DNA of 64,000 nucleotides from an uncultured Rhizobiaceae bacterium (GTDB taxonomy: Bacteria; Pseudomonadota; Alphaproteobacteria; Rhizobiales; Rhizobiaceae). How positions within the stretch are numbered: the stretch's first letter is position 1; the number at the start of each line of letters is the position of its first letter. This document shows, in pieces, positions 8,929-18,408 of the stretch. The stretch is from the NCBI GenBank assembly GCA_958296345.1, contig CATQIJ010000006.1, forward strand, positions 218,333-282,332. The letters run 5' to 3'. Both the position numbers and the translations under genes were made by a program. The notes under the pieces are model-generated. The model had not been told where the DNA came from. It saw only the letters and a list, made by a program, of their open reading frames with translations, and searched no databases.

Positions 8929-10528
8929 CTACGCCAACCATTCACTGTCTTCACTTACCAAAATAATTGTCGATCTATCTGCGCTTAGTGCTGATGTTAC
9001 AGCTTCCCCTAATTCATCCATAGAAGATGGTTGAACCGGATGACAATGCATGGCTTTTGCTAATGCCATATAATCTGGCGACAAGCCATCTACAGCAATG
9101 CGAGGGACATTTGCCTCTCTCATATCATCGCGAATTTGTTTGTAGCCATCATTGTGCCAAAGGATAAGAGGTAGCGGTGGTTTCAATTCTGCCGCTGTTA
9201 CAAATTCTTGTACGGTAAACATCGTTCCGCCATCACCTGCTATTGCAATTACAGGTGTTTCAGGGTGAGCAAGTTTTGCGCCAATGGCATTTGGGAAGGC
9301 AAAACCCAGTGCACAATAGCCGGATGCGTAATGCCAGCACTTTGCCTCATTAACCTCGAGGCCGAATGAAGCGGTATATGTCACCTGCGTTGCGTCGCCC
9401 ATGAATATTGTATTTGCCGGAAGGGTCTCGCGTAGCTTTTGCAGAATTTTGATATGTTTTTCTTCGGAAGTATTGAGCGCATTATTGATATCATTTTTGA
9501 TATTGGCAATTTCCTTTTGCCTATTTGAAGTGTCAGGTGTTCGACCTTTAAGTAAAGCATTTAGTTTTTCAACGGCAGGTGCTGCATCGCATATAATGGG
9601 CAGTGTTGCAGAATAAAGATCGTTCATTTTATCTGGATCAATATCGATGCGAATGAGTGGGCAATTAAATTCAAGCCTGCCAATGAAATTATCAGTTTCT
9701 GGAATTTCTGTTCCAATGCCGATAACAAGATCTGCATCTGTTAGCAGAGCTTGCGCTTCTGGCCTGCAAATTGCTCCACCAAGGCTTAGCGGATGGCTTT
9801 CAGGCATGATGCCTTTACCTGCGTTCGATGACATGACGGTAGCACCTGATTGCTCCGCAAGTGTTTTAATATTTGCACCATAGGCGCCGCCACCTACAAG
9901 AATAAATGGGTTTTTGGCATTGCTAATTATTGAAGCTGCTTGCTCCAGTAATTCTGGACTGGCTTGCGAACGCGAAGCCGGTGTAAAAGCTTTCCAATCG
10001 TATTCTATATAACTTGCTAACACGTCAATTGGGATTGAGATGTGAACTGGTCTTGGTCTTTGAGAGGTAAAGATCGAGAAAGCTTGCGCAAGGAGCTCGG
10101 GAATATCTTCTGACTTTCGAGCGCATGTACTGAATGCGCAGAGCGGTCGCGTGACGGCATTAAGGTCAGTTACTTCATGTGGTGTGCATGACCTTTTCCA
10201 AGTGTTTCTGAATGTGCTTCTGCGGAGATTAATAGTAGCGGAATAGAGTCTGCGTAAGCTTGACCAAGCGGCGTTGTTGCATTGGTAACACCAGGCCTGA
10301 AATTGTGAGGCATACACCAGGTTTTCCACTGGAGCGGGCATAGCCATCTGCCATGAAGCCTGCGCCCATTTCGTTACGGGCATGGATGTGGCGGATTTTT
10401 GCATCATCGCCAAGGCCTCGGCAGAAGTCTAGCGTATGAACGCCGGGAATTCCAAAGATTGTATCAACGCCGTATTCTGCAAGTAATCGAAGAACTGCTT
10501 CGCCTGTACTGATGTTTGACTTTGACAT
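8929..10528 (-). CDS. thiamine-diphosphate-dependent decarboxylase, AruI-like (two frame breaks)
   Basis: The N-terminal domain reads FGIPGVHTLDF and HARNEMGAGFMADGYAR, with the catalytic Glu of acetolactate-synthase-type ThDP enzymes. The C-terminal domain has the ThDP/Mg motif GDGGTMFTVQEF with an Asn further on in WHND. The pattern GVHTLDFCRGLGDD and the overall layout resemble 5-guanidino-2-oxopentanoate decarboxylase (AruI) of arginine catabolism more than acetolactate synthase; this is a family-level inference. The frame is lost near 10290, where a C is missing in TCAGGCCTGGT (ISGPGVTNATTP is restored), and again near 10185 (HAPHEVTDLNAV is restored). Full length would be about 533 residues. 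It follows the SulP gene by 42 bp on the same strand. Confidence 0.75.
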
Positions 10529-10570
10529 AGTGCTTCCAACCTTTGATGAAGTTTTAGAAGCTTTAATATA

Positions 10571-12181
10571 TCAGTGGCCGCCGCCAAAAGAACCTGTGCG
10601 GACAGAATAATCCACTACCAATTCATAATCAGGATCATCATCTGAATCGACAATGAGCTGACCCGCACGATTTAGCAGTGCATGGCAATCATGGCTTAGG
10701 TGGCGCAGTTGAATTTCTTTTCCCTCAGCTTCATACTTAGAGGCTAGATCTTCAACTGCCTGAAGTGCTGATTGATCAACAATTCGGCTTTGCATAAAGT
10801 CGATAATAACCAGTTTTGGATCGCCTTTGATATCAAAGAGTTCTGAGAAGCCATCAGATGAGCCAAAGAATAATGGTCCTTCTATTTCGTAAACTTTATT
10901 GCCATCATCTGTAGTTTTTGAAACGGCGTGAATGCGTTTTGATGCGTTCCAACTATAGGCGAGGGCAGAGATAATAACGCCAACGACAACCGCTACAGCA
11001 AGGTCACTCATTACGGTTACGATGGTTACCAAGATCATGACCAATGCATCAGTTAGTGGGATACGACGTAGGATAGTAAGAGATTGCCAAGCAAATGTTC
11101 CGATCACAACCATGAACATAACACCAACAAGTGCAGCTAATGGAATTTGTTCAATCAGGCCTGATGCAAACATGATAAAGATGAGTAAGAAGAGCGCTGC
11201 TGAAATGCCAGAAAGACGTGTGCGACCGCCAGATTTTACGTTAATCATGGACTGACCAATCATTGCACAACCACCCATGCCACCAAAGAAACCTGTGACT
11301 GTGTTTGAAACGCCTTGCGCGATACATTCTTGCGATGCACCACCGCGCTTGCCTGTGATTTCGCCAACAAGGTTGAGCGTTAGAAGACTTTCAATCAAAC
11401 CAATCGCTGCGAGAATAAGCGCATATGGGAAAATGATTTTTAAGGTTTCAAATGTGAGAGGAACCATAGGAATATGCCAAATTGGTAGGCCTCCTTCGAT
11501 GGAAGCTAAGTCACCAACAACCGGAACATTAATGCCGAAGAAAATTACAAGGCCTGCTACAATGCCAATGCCTGCAAGGGGAGCAGGGATGACGTTTGTT
11601 ATTTTTGGAAATACCCAAATGATGCTCATGGTTAGACATACGAGGGCAAGGGTTAGGATAAGAGGTATGCCATCCATCCAGACTTGTACGCCATCTGCGC
11701 CTGTCGTTTTAAACTGCGAGAGCTGGGCTAAGAAAATAACAATAGCTAGACCATTTACAAAGCCAAGCATAACTGGGTGAGGGACAAGCCTGATGAATTT
11801 CCCGAGCTTAAATATCCCTGCCAAAATTTGCATTATGCCCATGAGGACGACAGTTGCGAAGAGGTATTCAACACCGTGGATTGCAACGAGAGAAACCATA
11901 ACAACAGCAAGCGCACCTGTTGCGCCTGAAATCATCCCAGGGCGGCCACCAAATACGGCAGTTATTAGACCAACGATAAACGCTGCATAAAGACCAACAA
12001 GCGGTTCAACACCAGCAACAAACGCAAAGGCTACCGCCTCTGGCACAAGTGCGAGCGCAACTGTAAGGCCAGACAAGACTTCTATCTTAATACGCGAAGG
12101 TGTAAACGTTTCAATCGCATTGCGTCTATTCTCGCCAATAGAAAGGCGCTCAGCAAAAGCTGCAAAGGTGGATTTTACCAT
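10571..12181 (-). CDS. SulP-family anion transporter with STAS domain
   Basis: A 536-residue inner-membrane protein. The membrane domain includes GLTVALALVPEAVAFAFVAG and GGMGGCAMIGQSMINVKSGG, both typical of SulP/SLC26 transporters of sulfate, bicarbonate or dicarboxylates. The cytoplasmic C-terminal STAS domain occupies about residues 425-520, with LVIIDFMQSRIVDQSALQAV. The sequence keeps family length and shows no break, unlike its downstream neighbour. Which anion is carried cannot be read from sequence alone; the sodium-bicarbonate (BicA-like) branch is possible. Confidence 0.9.
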   Translation of the reverse strand: MVKSTFAAFAERLSIGENRRNAIETFTPSRIKIEVLSGLTVALALVPEAVAFAFVAGVEPLVGLYAAFIVGLITAVFGGRPGMISGATGALAVVMVSLVAIHGVEYLFATVVLMGIMQILAGIFKLGKFIRLVPHPVMLGFVNGLAIVIFLAQLSQFKTTGADGVQVWMDGIPLILTLALVCLTMSIIWVFPKITNVIPAPLAGIGIVAGLVIFFGINVPVVGDLASIEGGLPIWHIPMVPLTFETLKIIFPYALILAAIGLIESLLTLNLVGEITGKRGGASQECIAQGVSNTVTGFFGGMGGCAMIGQSMINVKSGGRTRLSGISAALFLLIFIMFASGLIEQIPLAALVGVMFMVVIGTFAWQSLTILRRIPLTDALVMILVTIVTVMSDLAVAVVVGVIISALAYSWNASKRIHAVSKTTDDGNKVYEIEGPLFFGSSDGFSELFDIKGDPKLVIIDFMQSRIVDQSALQAVEDLASKYEAEGKEIQLRHLSHDCHALLNRAGQLIVDSDDDPDYELVVDYSVRTGSFGGGH

Positions 12182-12349
12182 TGTGTTCTCTCGAGGGTAA
12201 ATTGTTTGTTGAGGAAGCCAATAAAGAGGTTTGGCAGTTTTGGCTAGGGGGCGGTGGTTAAAAGATGGGGGAGGAAGGGTGAGAAGGTAACCCCCCTAGC
12301 GCGTAGTGCTTTGGGATGCAGAGGGTTCTTCTTGACTACAAAAATATAC

Positions 12350-12363
12350 CTGACTAAAGTCAG
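12350..12363. promoter_or_regulatory. perfect 14-bp palindrome just before the MarR-GNAT start
   Basis: CTGACTAAAGTCAG is a 6-bp inverted repeat with a 2-bp spacer, ending 4 bp before the ATG at 12368. A TTGACT (12333-12338) upstream could be a -35 element, with TAAAGT 17 bp further on as a -10, which would place the palindrome over the promoter. MarR proteins commonly repress their own genes through such sites; this use is inference. Confidence 0.5.
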
Positions 12364-12367
12364 CTAT

Positions 12368-13243
12368 ATGGATGTGGATCAAATTACACGCGTTCGCAAT
12401 TTCAGCCGTTTGGTTGCCATAGAGGTTGGTGCGCTCGAAGATTCGTTTTTGAACCGTGGACGGCCGCTTGGTTCTGCGCGAGTATTAAATGCGATTGGCC
12501 TTGGATACGTAAATGTCTCAGACTTGCGCGCATTTCTTAAACTCGACACAGGTCTTCTAAGTAGATTGCTACGAGGACTTGAGGCCGAAGGTATGATTGA
12601 GACAAATCCGAACCCAGTCGATCTACGCAGTCGAACGACAAAACTAACTCAAAAGGGTGAAGAAGAATTTGAGGTTTACGAAACCCTATCCAATGAGAGG
12701 GCTGCTGGAATACTTGCCAAGCATAAGAACGCGCGTCACCTCCTTAATGCGATGGACATTGTGACTATTGCTCTATCACGTGAAGATATCGTCTTTCATG
12801 AGGTGAATTATACTTCGGACGTTGCCACCAAATGCCTTAACGCGTTTGCAACTGAACTTAGCGAGCGGTTGAATACGGGCTTTGATCTTGAGAATTCGGG
12901 CGACCCTGAACTATCACAAATGCAGCGCCCTCATGGTACATTTGTCGTTGCGCAACTTGGTGACATGCCGCTTGGATGTGTTGGTGTCAAAGGAAACGGC
13001 ACAGCTGTTGCAGAGATAAAGCGTATGTGGATTGCACCCGCTGCACGCGGGTTAGGATTGGCAAGACGCCTCATGAAAACTTCTGAGGATGCTGCGCGCG
13101 CTTTATCAATTACAACGCTCCGCTTAGACACGAACCGAATTCTGTTCGAAGCTGTCAATCTCTACAAGAACATGGGTTGGACTGAGATCGACAGGTTCAA
13201 TGATGATCCATACCCCGATATATTTTTTGAAAAAAAATTGTAG
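12368..13243 (+). CDS. MarR-type regulator fused to GNAT acetyltransferase
   Basis: About 291 residues. The first 145 form a MarR winged helix (VSDLRAFLKLDTGLLSRLLRGLEAEGMIE, then DLRSRTTKLTQKG). The C-terminal part is a GNAT domain with the acetyl-CoA loop RMWIAPAARGLGLARRL and NLYKNMGW. Such fusions are known in Rhizobiales and other bacteria, and often regulate and acetylate in response to amino-acid-like or drug-like ligands. The ATG at 12368 begins the MarR domain. There is no Shine-Dalgarno before it, and a possible -10 lies only a few bases upstream, so the message may be leaderless. The frame is open 38 codons further upstream, but that extension resembles no known domain. Confidence 0.82.
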   Translation: MDVDQITRVRNFSRLVAIEVGALEDSFLNRGRPLGSARVLNAIGLGYVNVSDLRAFLKLDTGLLSRLLRGLEAEGMIETNPNPVDLRSRTTKLTQKGEEEFEVYETLSNERAAGILAKHKNARHLLNAMDIVTIALSREDIVFHEVNYTSDVATKCLNAFATELSERLNTGFDLENSGDPELSQMQRPHGTFVVAQLGDMPLGCVGVKGNGTAVAEIKRMWIAPAARGLGLARRLMKTSEDAARALSITTLRLDTNRILFEAVNLYKNMGWTEIDRFNDDPYPDIFFEKKL

Positions 13244-13370
13244 CACGAACCATGCGATGCAAGAAAACTTAACGCCTATCTCGTGATAATTATTACATCT
13301 CGATGAAAAGGTAAGTAATACGACTTCTAGCAAGATCAGTTGCTTTTCTTATCGTCAACCTGAAGAGCTT

Positions 13371-13400
13371 AAGGGCGCAATTATTGCGCCCTTTGTTTTG
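13371..13400. terminator. bidirectional intrinsic terminator
   Basis: A perfect 10-bp stem AAGGGCGCAA / TTGCGCCCTT with loop TTA, followed by TGTTTTGTTT. It separates the convergent MarR-GNAT and GMC oxidoreductase genes. Confidence 0.85.
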
Positions 13401-13403
13401 TTT

Positions 13404-14974
13404 CTACAGATTACCTGTACTCATTTCTGAAGCTAGATGATCCGCCTGACGAATTGCCAATGCAACAATTGTCAGTGTTGGATTTTCAGAAGCTCCTGTG
13501 GTGAAGACACTACCATCCGAAATATAAAGGTTCGGAATATCGTGTGTTCTGCCCCATTTGTTTACCACGCCGTCTCTTGCATTGGCCGACATGCGGTTGG
13601 TGCCAAGATTGTGGGTGGATGGGTAAGGAGGAGTTGGGAAAGTGCGTGTGGCGCCCACTGCATCATAGACCGCTGCACCTTGCTTATATGCATGGTTGCG
13701 CATGGCGATGTCATTTGGATGGTCATCGAAATGCACATTTACTACTGATAAGCCATGTTGGTCTTTAACATCATGGTTGAGTGTGACTCGGTTGGTTTCT
13801 TGTGGCATATCTTCGCCAACAATCCACATGCCTGCCATGTTTTCATAACCATCAAGAGCTGTCGTGAACTCTCGGCCCCATCCACCTGGATCAAGGAAAG
13901 CAGCCATGAATGGAAGGCCGAGAGCTAGCGGTTCCAATTCATAACCACCAACAAAGCCACGAGAAGGATCGTGCCTTGATTCATCTTGAATAATACTTGC
14001 CATGGTCGTGCCGCGCCACATTTTCACGGGCTTGTCGAAAATACCATAAACTGATCCAGTCATATGGCGCATATAATTGCGACCAACCTGACCTGATGAA
14101 TTTGCTAGGCCATCCGGGAACATGGAGGATGCTGAATTGAGCAACATACGAGGGCTTTCGAATGAGTTACCCGCAACACATACTACGCGAGCCTTTTGCA
14201 TTTGAAGATTGCCTTCAGAATCGAAATATTCAACGCCAGTGATTTTGCCAGCATCATTATGAAGAATGCGCGCAACGTGAGATTTTTCGCGCACTTCCAG
14301 ATTACCAGTTGCTTCACCTGCTGGGATATCTCTATAGCCCGCAGACCATTTTGCTCCCCACTTACAGCCTTGGAAACAAAAGCCTGTTTGCTGACAGGCA
14401 AGTTCGCCGTCGCGTTCTTTGCTGTTGATTGCCATACGGCCTGTGTGGACTTCCTTGTAACCAAGTTTTTTGGCACCTGCTTCAAATACCTTGTAGTTAT
14501 TACAACCAGGCAAGCCTTCGCGGCCACCCGTTCTAGTAACCCCAAGTTTGTCTTCTGCTTTGGTGTAATATGGGTCCATCTCCTCGGCATCAATCGGCCA
14601 ATCTAGCAGACTTGCGCCTTGAACATTGCCGTAAGTGCTTTTTGCTTTCCACTCATGCTCCTGAAAGCGTAAGGATGCCCCAGCCCAATGTTGGGTAGTT
14701 CCACCTACAGATTTTACAATCCATGCAGGAAGACCTGAAAAGTCTTTGGCAACGCGCCAATCGCCTGATGTTGTGCGAGGATCAACCCATGCCAGTTGTT
14801 CAAAACTTGCCCACTCATCATTGACGAAATTTTCAGGCAAGTGACGGCCACCAGCCTCAAGTGCAACAACGCTTATGCCTTTTTGAGCAAGTTCATTTGC
14901 AAGGACGCCACCGCCGCGCCTGTGCCGATTACTACAACAACCGTGTCGTCATTTTTATCAAATGGTGCAGCCAT
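13404..14974 (-). CDS. GMC-family flavoprotein dehydrogenase, gluconate-dehydrogenase-like large subunit (one frame break)
   Basis: The N-terminal FAD-binding motif reads VVVVIGTGA, then loses frame near 14912-14920 where one G is missing; adding it gives GGGVLANELAQKGISVVALEAGGRH and continues to the stop at 13404. The C-terminal GMC region has STHNLGTNRMS and the ENPTLTIVALAIR end. Cysteine-rich FCFQGCKWGAKWS is typical of the membrane-bound gluconate/sorbitol dehydrogenase large subunits. Length is about 523 residues. The ATG at 14974 has AAGGGAGG upstream. The subunit-3 gene ends 14 bp before it, so the two are an operon; the usual cytochrome c subunit is not in this window. Confidence 0.82.
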
Positions 14975-14988
14975 TTTATTATCCTCCC

Positions 14989-15511
14989 TTATATCCAGTT
15001 AATGTCGTCAAAGCCGCGATCGATATAGCCACCTTTGGAGTAGCTTTCGCCTTCATAGCCAAAGAGAGGCCAAACGGCTTTCTGGTTATAAAGGCCTGTT
15101 ACAAGGCCTCCACGAACGGTTTGAAAAAATGGACTGTCTTCCATGCTACGTAAGATGACTACGCGATCTCGCTCCCAATCTGCGCCCATGTAGCTAGTAT
15201 GACCTTTGCTAATTGCAGCAGCGTTTAATGTCGTTATGCCAGCTTCAACTTTATCTTTGTTATCAGCGGTATCGTAACCTTTAACTGCAGCAGCATAAAA
15301 TTCATCGCCACATGGTCGTGAGGATAGATGTCTCGCGCCATCTGAATAAGCGTTGCCATGGTTTCAGGTTTTAGATGCTCTACCTCTAGAGCCCAGCTAA
15401 TGCCTGGGTTGGCAACAAACCCTGAACCTACAATAAATGCAGCTCCAAGTTTTGCACTGCCTGAGAGTAATTGTCTGCGTGTCAGGCCTTTGCAGTTTTC
15501 TTGTTTTTCAT
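14989..15511 (-). CDS. gluconate 2-dehydrogenase subunit 3 family protein, Tat-exported (two frame breaks)
   Basis: After repair the protein starts MKNKKTAK, then GLTRRQLLSGSAKLGAAF, a twin-arginine leader, and continues ATLIQMARDIYPHDH, the hallmark of the subunit-3 family that accompanies GMC dehydrogenases. The C-terminus includes MGADWERDRV and GGYIDRGFDDINWI. Frames break near 15485 (one G lost in AAGGCCTG) and near 15307 (GTGGCGATG, HVGDEFYAAAVKGYD restored). The start ATG at 15511 follows GGAGGAAAAG. About 175 residues, usual for the family. It is translated just before the flavoprotein and helps export or assembly of the complex in characterised relatives. Confidence 0.75.
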
Positions 15512-15546
15512 CTTTTCCTCCTTCATACTAAAATAAAATGTGAAAC

Positions 15547-15942
15547 TTATGTGTAGCGACCATGCCTCTGCATCATCTCGATTTCGTAACCGTCGGGATC
15601 TTTCACAAAGAAAAACTTGGCAAATAATGCGCCGTCTCGTTCAAATTCGACTATCTTACGGGGGGTAAAACCACTTGTTTCAAAGCGTCTATGTTCGCTT
15701 TCCAAGTCATCAACAACGACAGCAAAATGACCATAGCCATTACCAAGGTTGTAAGCTGTTTCCTGACCTTTGTTGATTGTCAGCTCTACTTCAAAGTCAT
15801 TTTCGTCATTACGAAGATAAACAAGGGTGAAGTTGTCGAAGTCCAGCCTCTTGGCGACATCAAGGTCAAATGCTGATTTGTAAAGTTTAACTGAGCGCTC
15901 TTCATCAAGAACGCGAAGCATGGTGTGAATGATTTTGGCCAA
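15547..15942 (-). CDS. gloA: lactoylglutathione lyase (glyoxalase I)
   Basis: A 131-residue glyoxalase I that converts the methylglyoxal-glutathione hemithioacetal to S-lactoylglutathione in the cytosol. The four metal ligands are visible: His in IIHTML near residue 6, Glu in FEVELTIN, His in GYGHFAV and Glu in GYEIEMMQ. The start is a TTG at 15942, supported by GGAGG 6 nt upstream and by the conserved AKIIHTMLRV that begins there; the first ATG would remove the ligand His. It lies directly upstream of the dehydrogenase pair on the same strand. Confidence 0.9.
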   Translation of the reverse strand: MAKIIHTMLRVLDEERSVKLYKSAFDLDVAKRLDFDNFTLVYLRNDENDFEVELTINKGQETAYNLGNGYGHFAVVVDDLESEHRRFETSGFTPRKIVEFERDGALFAKFFFVKDPDGYEIEMMQRHGRYT

Positions 15943-16060
15943 GGCTATCCTCCATTGTCTTGTACAAGGAGTATAGGCAGCTCAATTTTAGAATAGGTAG
16001 TAAATGTGTACTACAATCAAACAACTTAGAAATATGAAGTTATTCAGTTTGTTGGTTTGT

Positions 16061-16375
16061 TTAAGCAGCTGTAGTCGTTTCAATTTTTAGTGCCGCGACA
16101 CGCACTGCATCTCCCCGAACTTCTTCGACATAGGTGAGGCAAGCGCAACGTAATAGAGAAGCAAAGTTTTGAACTTCGCCTCTTAAGTCGAGTACTTCAT
16201 CGTGTAATGTTGTAAGGAATTTGCCTAATGTCATATTTTGGGCGTGAGAAACTTCTTCCAAAATTTTCCAATATGCCGTTTCAAGCCTAACACTTGTTGC
16301 ATGCCCGCCAAGGCGAACGGAACGAGTTTCTCCTGAATAACGTTCAGGTGCCTGACCTGCAAAGATTTGACACAT
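16061..16375 (-). CDS. ribbon-helix-helix domain protein (RHH_4 type)
   Basis: A 104-residue protein. Residues 18-50 (RSVRLGGHATSVRLETAYW) match the RHH_4-type ribbon-helix-helix seen in small alphaproteobacterial proteins, followed by LGKFLTTLHDEV and a region resembling the NFASLLRCACLTYV segment of that family. Such proteins bind DNA as dimers or are of unknown role. The TATATTC..GGAGG sequence just upstream gives a good ribosome binding site. It is 57 bp downstream of the aldose dehydrogenase start region on the same strand, and no target is evident. Confidence 0.75.
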   Translation of the reverse strand: MCQIFAGQAPERYSGETRSVRLGGHATSVRLETAYWKILEEVSHAQNMTLGKFLTTLHDEVLDLRGEVQNFASLLRCACLTYVEEVRGDAVRVAALKIETTTAA

Positions 16376-16432
16376 ATATTCTCCTCCATATTTTTGATTA
16401 GAATATGCAAAGGGTAATTTGTCAAATTTTGC

Positions 16433-17572
16433 TTATTTATTTCCGCTTACCCGCAACAACATTCCATCCTCTGTCAATAACCATAGTGCACCATCACTAA
16501 AATTTCGCACGTCTCTTATACGTCCGAATTCTCCTTCTAGTATTTGTTCTTCGTGAACTACTTTGCCGTCTTCAATTTCTAGTCTTGATAACAGTTGGTC
16601 TTTTAGTGCGCCTGCGAAGAGGTTGTTTTTCCATTCTGGGATTAGATCACCTTTGTAAAAATCAAGACCTGATGGAGCGATTGAGGGATCCCAGTAGTAG
16701 ACGGGTTGCTCGTAACCTTTAGCCGATGTGCCTTTGCCTATTTTACCACCGGAGTAATGCTTGCCGTAAGAAATGATTGGCCAACCATAGTTTTTCCCAG
16801 CTTTTGGGGTGTTGATTTCATCACCGCCCCTTGCACCGTGCGAGAGGGTCCAAAGTTCTCCAGTTTTTTTGTTTAATGTCGCACCTTGTGGGTTTCTATG
16901 ACCCAGAGACCAGATTTGGGGGAGGGCTTTTTTACCGTCGGCGAAGGGATTGTCTTTTGGAATGCCGCCGTCTCGTGTAATGCGTAGCACTTTACCTGCT
17001 GCATCAAACGGGTCTTGTGCTCTAGGTCTGCCACCACGGTCTCCTATTGTGATGAAGATATTTCCATCTGCGCCAAACACAATGCGAGAGCCAAAATGTA
17101 TTCCGCTAGTTGTGGTTTTTTTCATGGAGTAAAGCGTTTTGATGTTGGTTAAGCGCGGGCGAGGTTTTTCTTCAAATACAGCTGACCCAATGGCTGTTCC
17201 TGTGCCACCCAAAAAAGCTGGGTCTGAGAAGGTGAAGAATATTGTATTGTCAGAAGAAAATTCAGGACTTGCGGCAATGTCTAATAATCCACCTTGCCCA
17301 TTTGCCCATACATCTGGTGCGCCTAGAACTTCAAATAATTTATCAGTTTTAGGGTCTATTAATTTTAGAGTGCCAGCGCGCTCTGTGACTAAAATATTGC
17401 CGTTTGGAAGCATGGTCATGCCCCAAGGGTGAACTAGTTTACTTGTTATTATCGCTACTTTGATTTTTGTTTTTTCGGTATCAAAATAGTGAAGTTCTGT
17501 TCCAGCAAAACTTGTTGATGCTGTAAGTGTCATCAACAGGGTGAACATAGAAAAGCTCAAAAACTTGCGCAT
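16433..17572 (-). CDS. periplasmic PQQ-dependent aldose sugar dehydrogenase (YliI-like)
   Basis: 379 residues with a signal peptide (FLSFSMFTLLMTLTASTSFA). The six-bladed propeller family of soluble glucose/sorbosone dehydrogenases is shown by HPWGMTMLPNGNILVTER, HFGSRIVFGADG, ITIGDRGGRPRAQDP, LGHRNPQG and the final EFGRIRDVRNFSDG. GHRNPQG and the GDRG loop hold the active-site and PQQ/calcium positions in characterised members. The enzyme would oxidise aldoses in the periplasm if PQQ is available; no pqq genes lie in this window. GGAG lies upstream of the ATG at 17572. Confidence 0.88.
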   Translation of the reverse strand: MRKFLSFSMFTLLMTLTASTSFAGTELHYFDTEKTKIKVAIITSKLVHPWGMTMLPNGNILVTERAGTLKLIDPKTDKLFEVLGAPDVWANGQGGLLDIAASPEFSSDNTIFFTFSDPAFLGGTGTAIGSAVFEEKPRPRLTNIKTLYSMKKTTTSGIHFGSRIVFGADGNIFITIGDRGGRPRAQDPFDAAGKVLRITRDGGIPKDNPFADGKKALPQIWSLGHRNPQGATLNKKTGELWTLSHGARGGDEINTPKAGKNYGWPIISYGKHYSGGKIGKGTSAKGYEQPVYYWDPSIAPSGLDFYKGDLIPEWKNNLFAGALKDQLLSRLEIEDGKVVHEEQILEGEFGRIRDVRNFSDGALWLLTEDGMLLRVSGNK

Positions 17573-17630
17573 GATGGTCTCCTTGGTATAAACTTTAAGG
17601 AATCATTGTAAAAATGATATAGGGCACGTG

Positions 17631-18143
17631 ATGAATGACACAAATGCCAATTTAGTGTTCGAAGCTGATAGTGGCTTGATACTTGAAAAAAATGAAGCTG
17701 AAAACCAAGGAGTACCTTTGTTTTCAGCCCATTGGCATATCTTTGCACCAACTTTTATTATTTTGGTCGGCTATTCATTTTCCTGGCTATTGCTTGCGAT
17801 AGCAGACATGAGCAACAGTAATTTGGCTCGGTTATTTATTGTTGTGATGTCTGTATGTGTTCCACTTTTGGCAGCTCATGCTTTTCTTCGATATCAAACT
17901 ATTCGTGTTCAGGTGAATGATGATTGTCTTTTTTGCCACGCTGGTTGGCCAAAAGATTTGCCGGTGGAAGTGCCGATTGCGATGATTGATAAAATTATTG
18001 TTAAACGTGGTCTTTCTGGAAGATTGTTTGGCGGCGGTACACTTGTTTTGTATCTTGCAGTGGAAAATAAGATTGTAATTGTAGATTTAGCTGAACCTGA
18101 TGCTGCGAAGCAAGCAATCATGGATGCTATGTCAAAGTTATGA
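17631..18143 (+). CDS. inner-membrane protein with bacterial PH domain
   Basis: About 170 residues. Two transmembrane helices (FAPTFIILVGYSFSWLLLAI and ARLFIVVMSVCVPLLAAHAF) precede a cytoplasmic PH-like domain with VPIAMIDKIIVKRGLSGRLFGGGTLVLYL and an ending in ADAKQAI-like sequence, as in the bPH_2 (DUF304, YdbS/YdbT) family. The role is unknown. It is divergent from the aldose dehydrogenase gene with 58 bp between starts. The ATG at 17631 has AGGG about 8 nt upstream. Confidence 0.68.
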   Translation: MNDTNANLVFEADSGLILEKNEAENQGVPLFSAHWHIFAPTFIILVGYSFSWLLLAIADMSNSNLARLFIVVMSVCVPLLAAHAFLRYQTIRVQVNDDCLFCHAGWPKDLPVEVPIAMIDKIIVKRGLSGRLFGGGTLVLYLAVENKIVIVDLAEPDAAKQAIMDAMSKL

Positions 18144-18234
18144 TTTTTAGGGGGGCGAGCGATAGGAGCGTCTGCCTCAGATTGCGTTTGCCCCTATCGC
18201 CCATAGCCTGAGTAAACTCTGGCTATTCGTTAAG

Positions 18235-18408
18235 TCAGGTTATGTTCTGACTAAAATTAGTACTAATCTGTAAAATAGCTAAACCTATTGAGATAAAGGC
18301 GATTACTGTAACTGCTGAAATCGCGCATAGGTTTTCCCATCGCTTTTTCAAAGCGATGTTTTGGGTTGAGTGAACCATCCAGATGTTTCTATTGTCATGT
18401 TGCCGCAA
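18235..18408 (-). CDS. 57-residue single-pass membrane protein, TTG start
   Basis: A short frame that starts with TTG at 18408 behind a strong Shine-Dalgarno (GGAGGGG, 4 nt spacer). The protein begins MRQHDNRNIWMVHSTQNIAL, has a basic patch LKKRWENL, then one hydrophobic helix CAISAVTVIAFISIGLAIL and a short polar tail QISTNFSQNIT. The positive-inside rule puts the N-terminus in the cytoplasm. A second possible start is the ATG at 18378. I recognise no family. The 9-bp inverted repeat at 18338-18358 lies inside the coding region. An overlapping frame on the same strand has no comparable features. Confidence 0.5.
   Translation of the reverse strand: MRQHDNRNIWMVHSTQNIALKKRWENLCAISAVTVIAFISIGLAILQISTNFSQNIT

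Noticed and set aside
11277..11780. 167-codon plus-strand frame inside the SulP gene
   Set aside because: It is antisense to well conserved SulP sequence and rich in Pro, Arg and Met, as expected of a shadow frame.
14183..14606. Long overlapping frames on both strands within the GMC gene
   Set aside because: They cover conserved GMC codons in other frames and have no family motif.
18338..18358. 9-bp perfect inverted repeat CATCGCTTT / AAAGCGATG as terminator
   Set aside because: It lies inside the small membrane protein frame, and the following T run is short.
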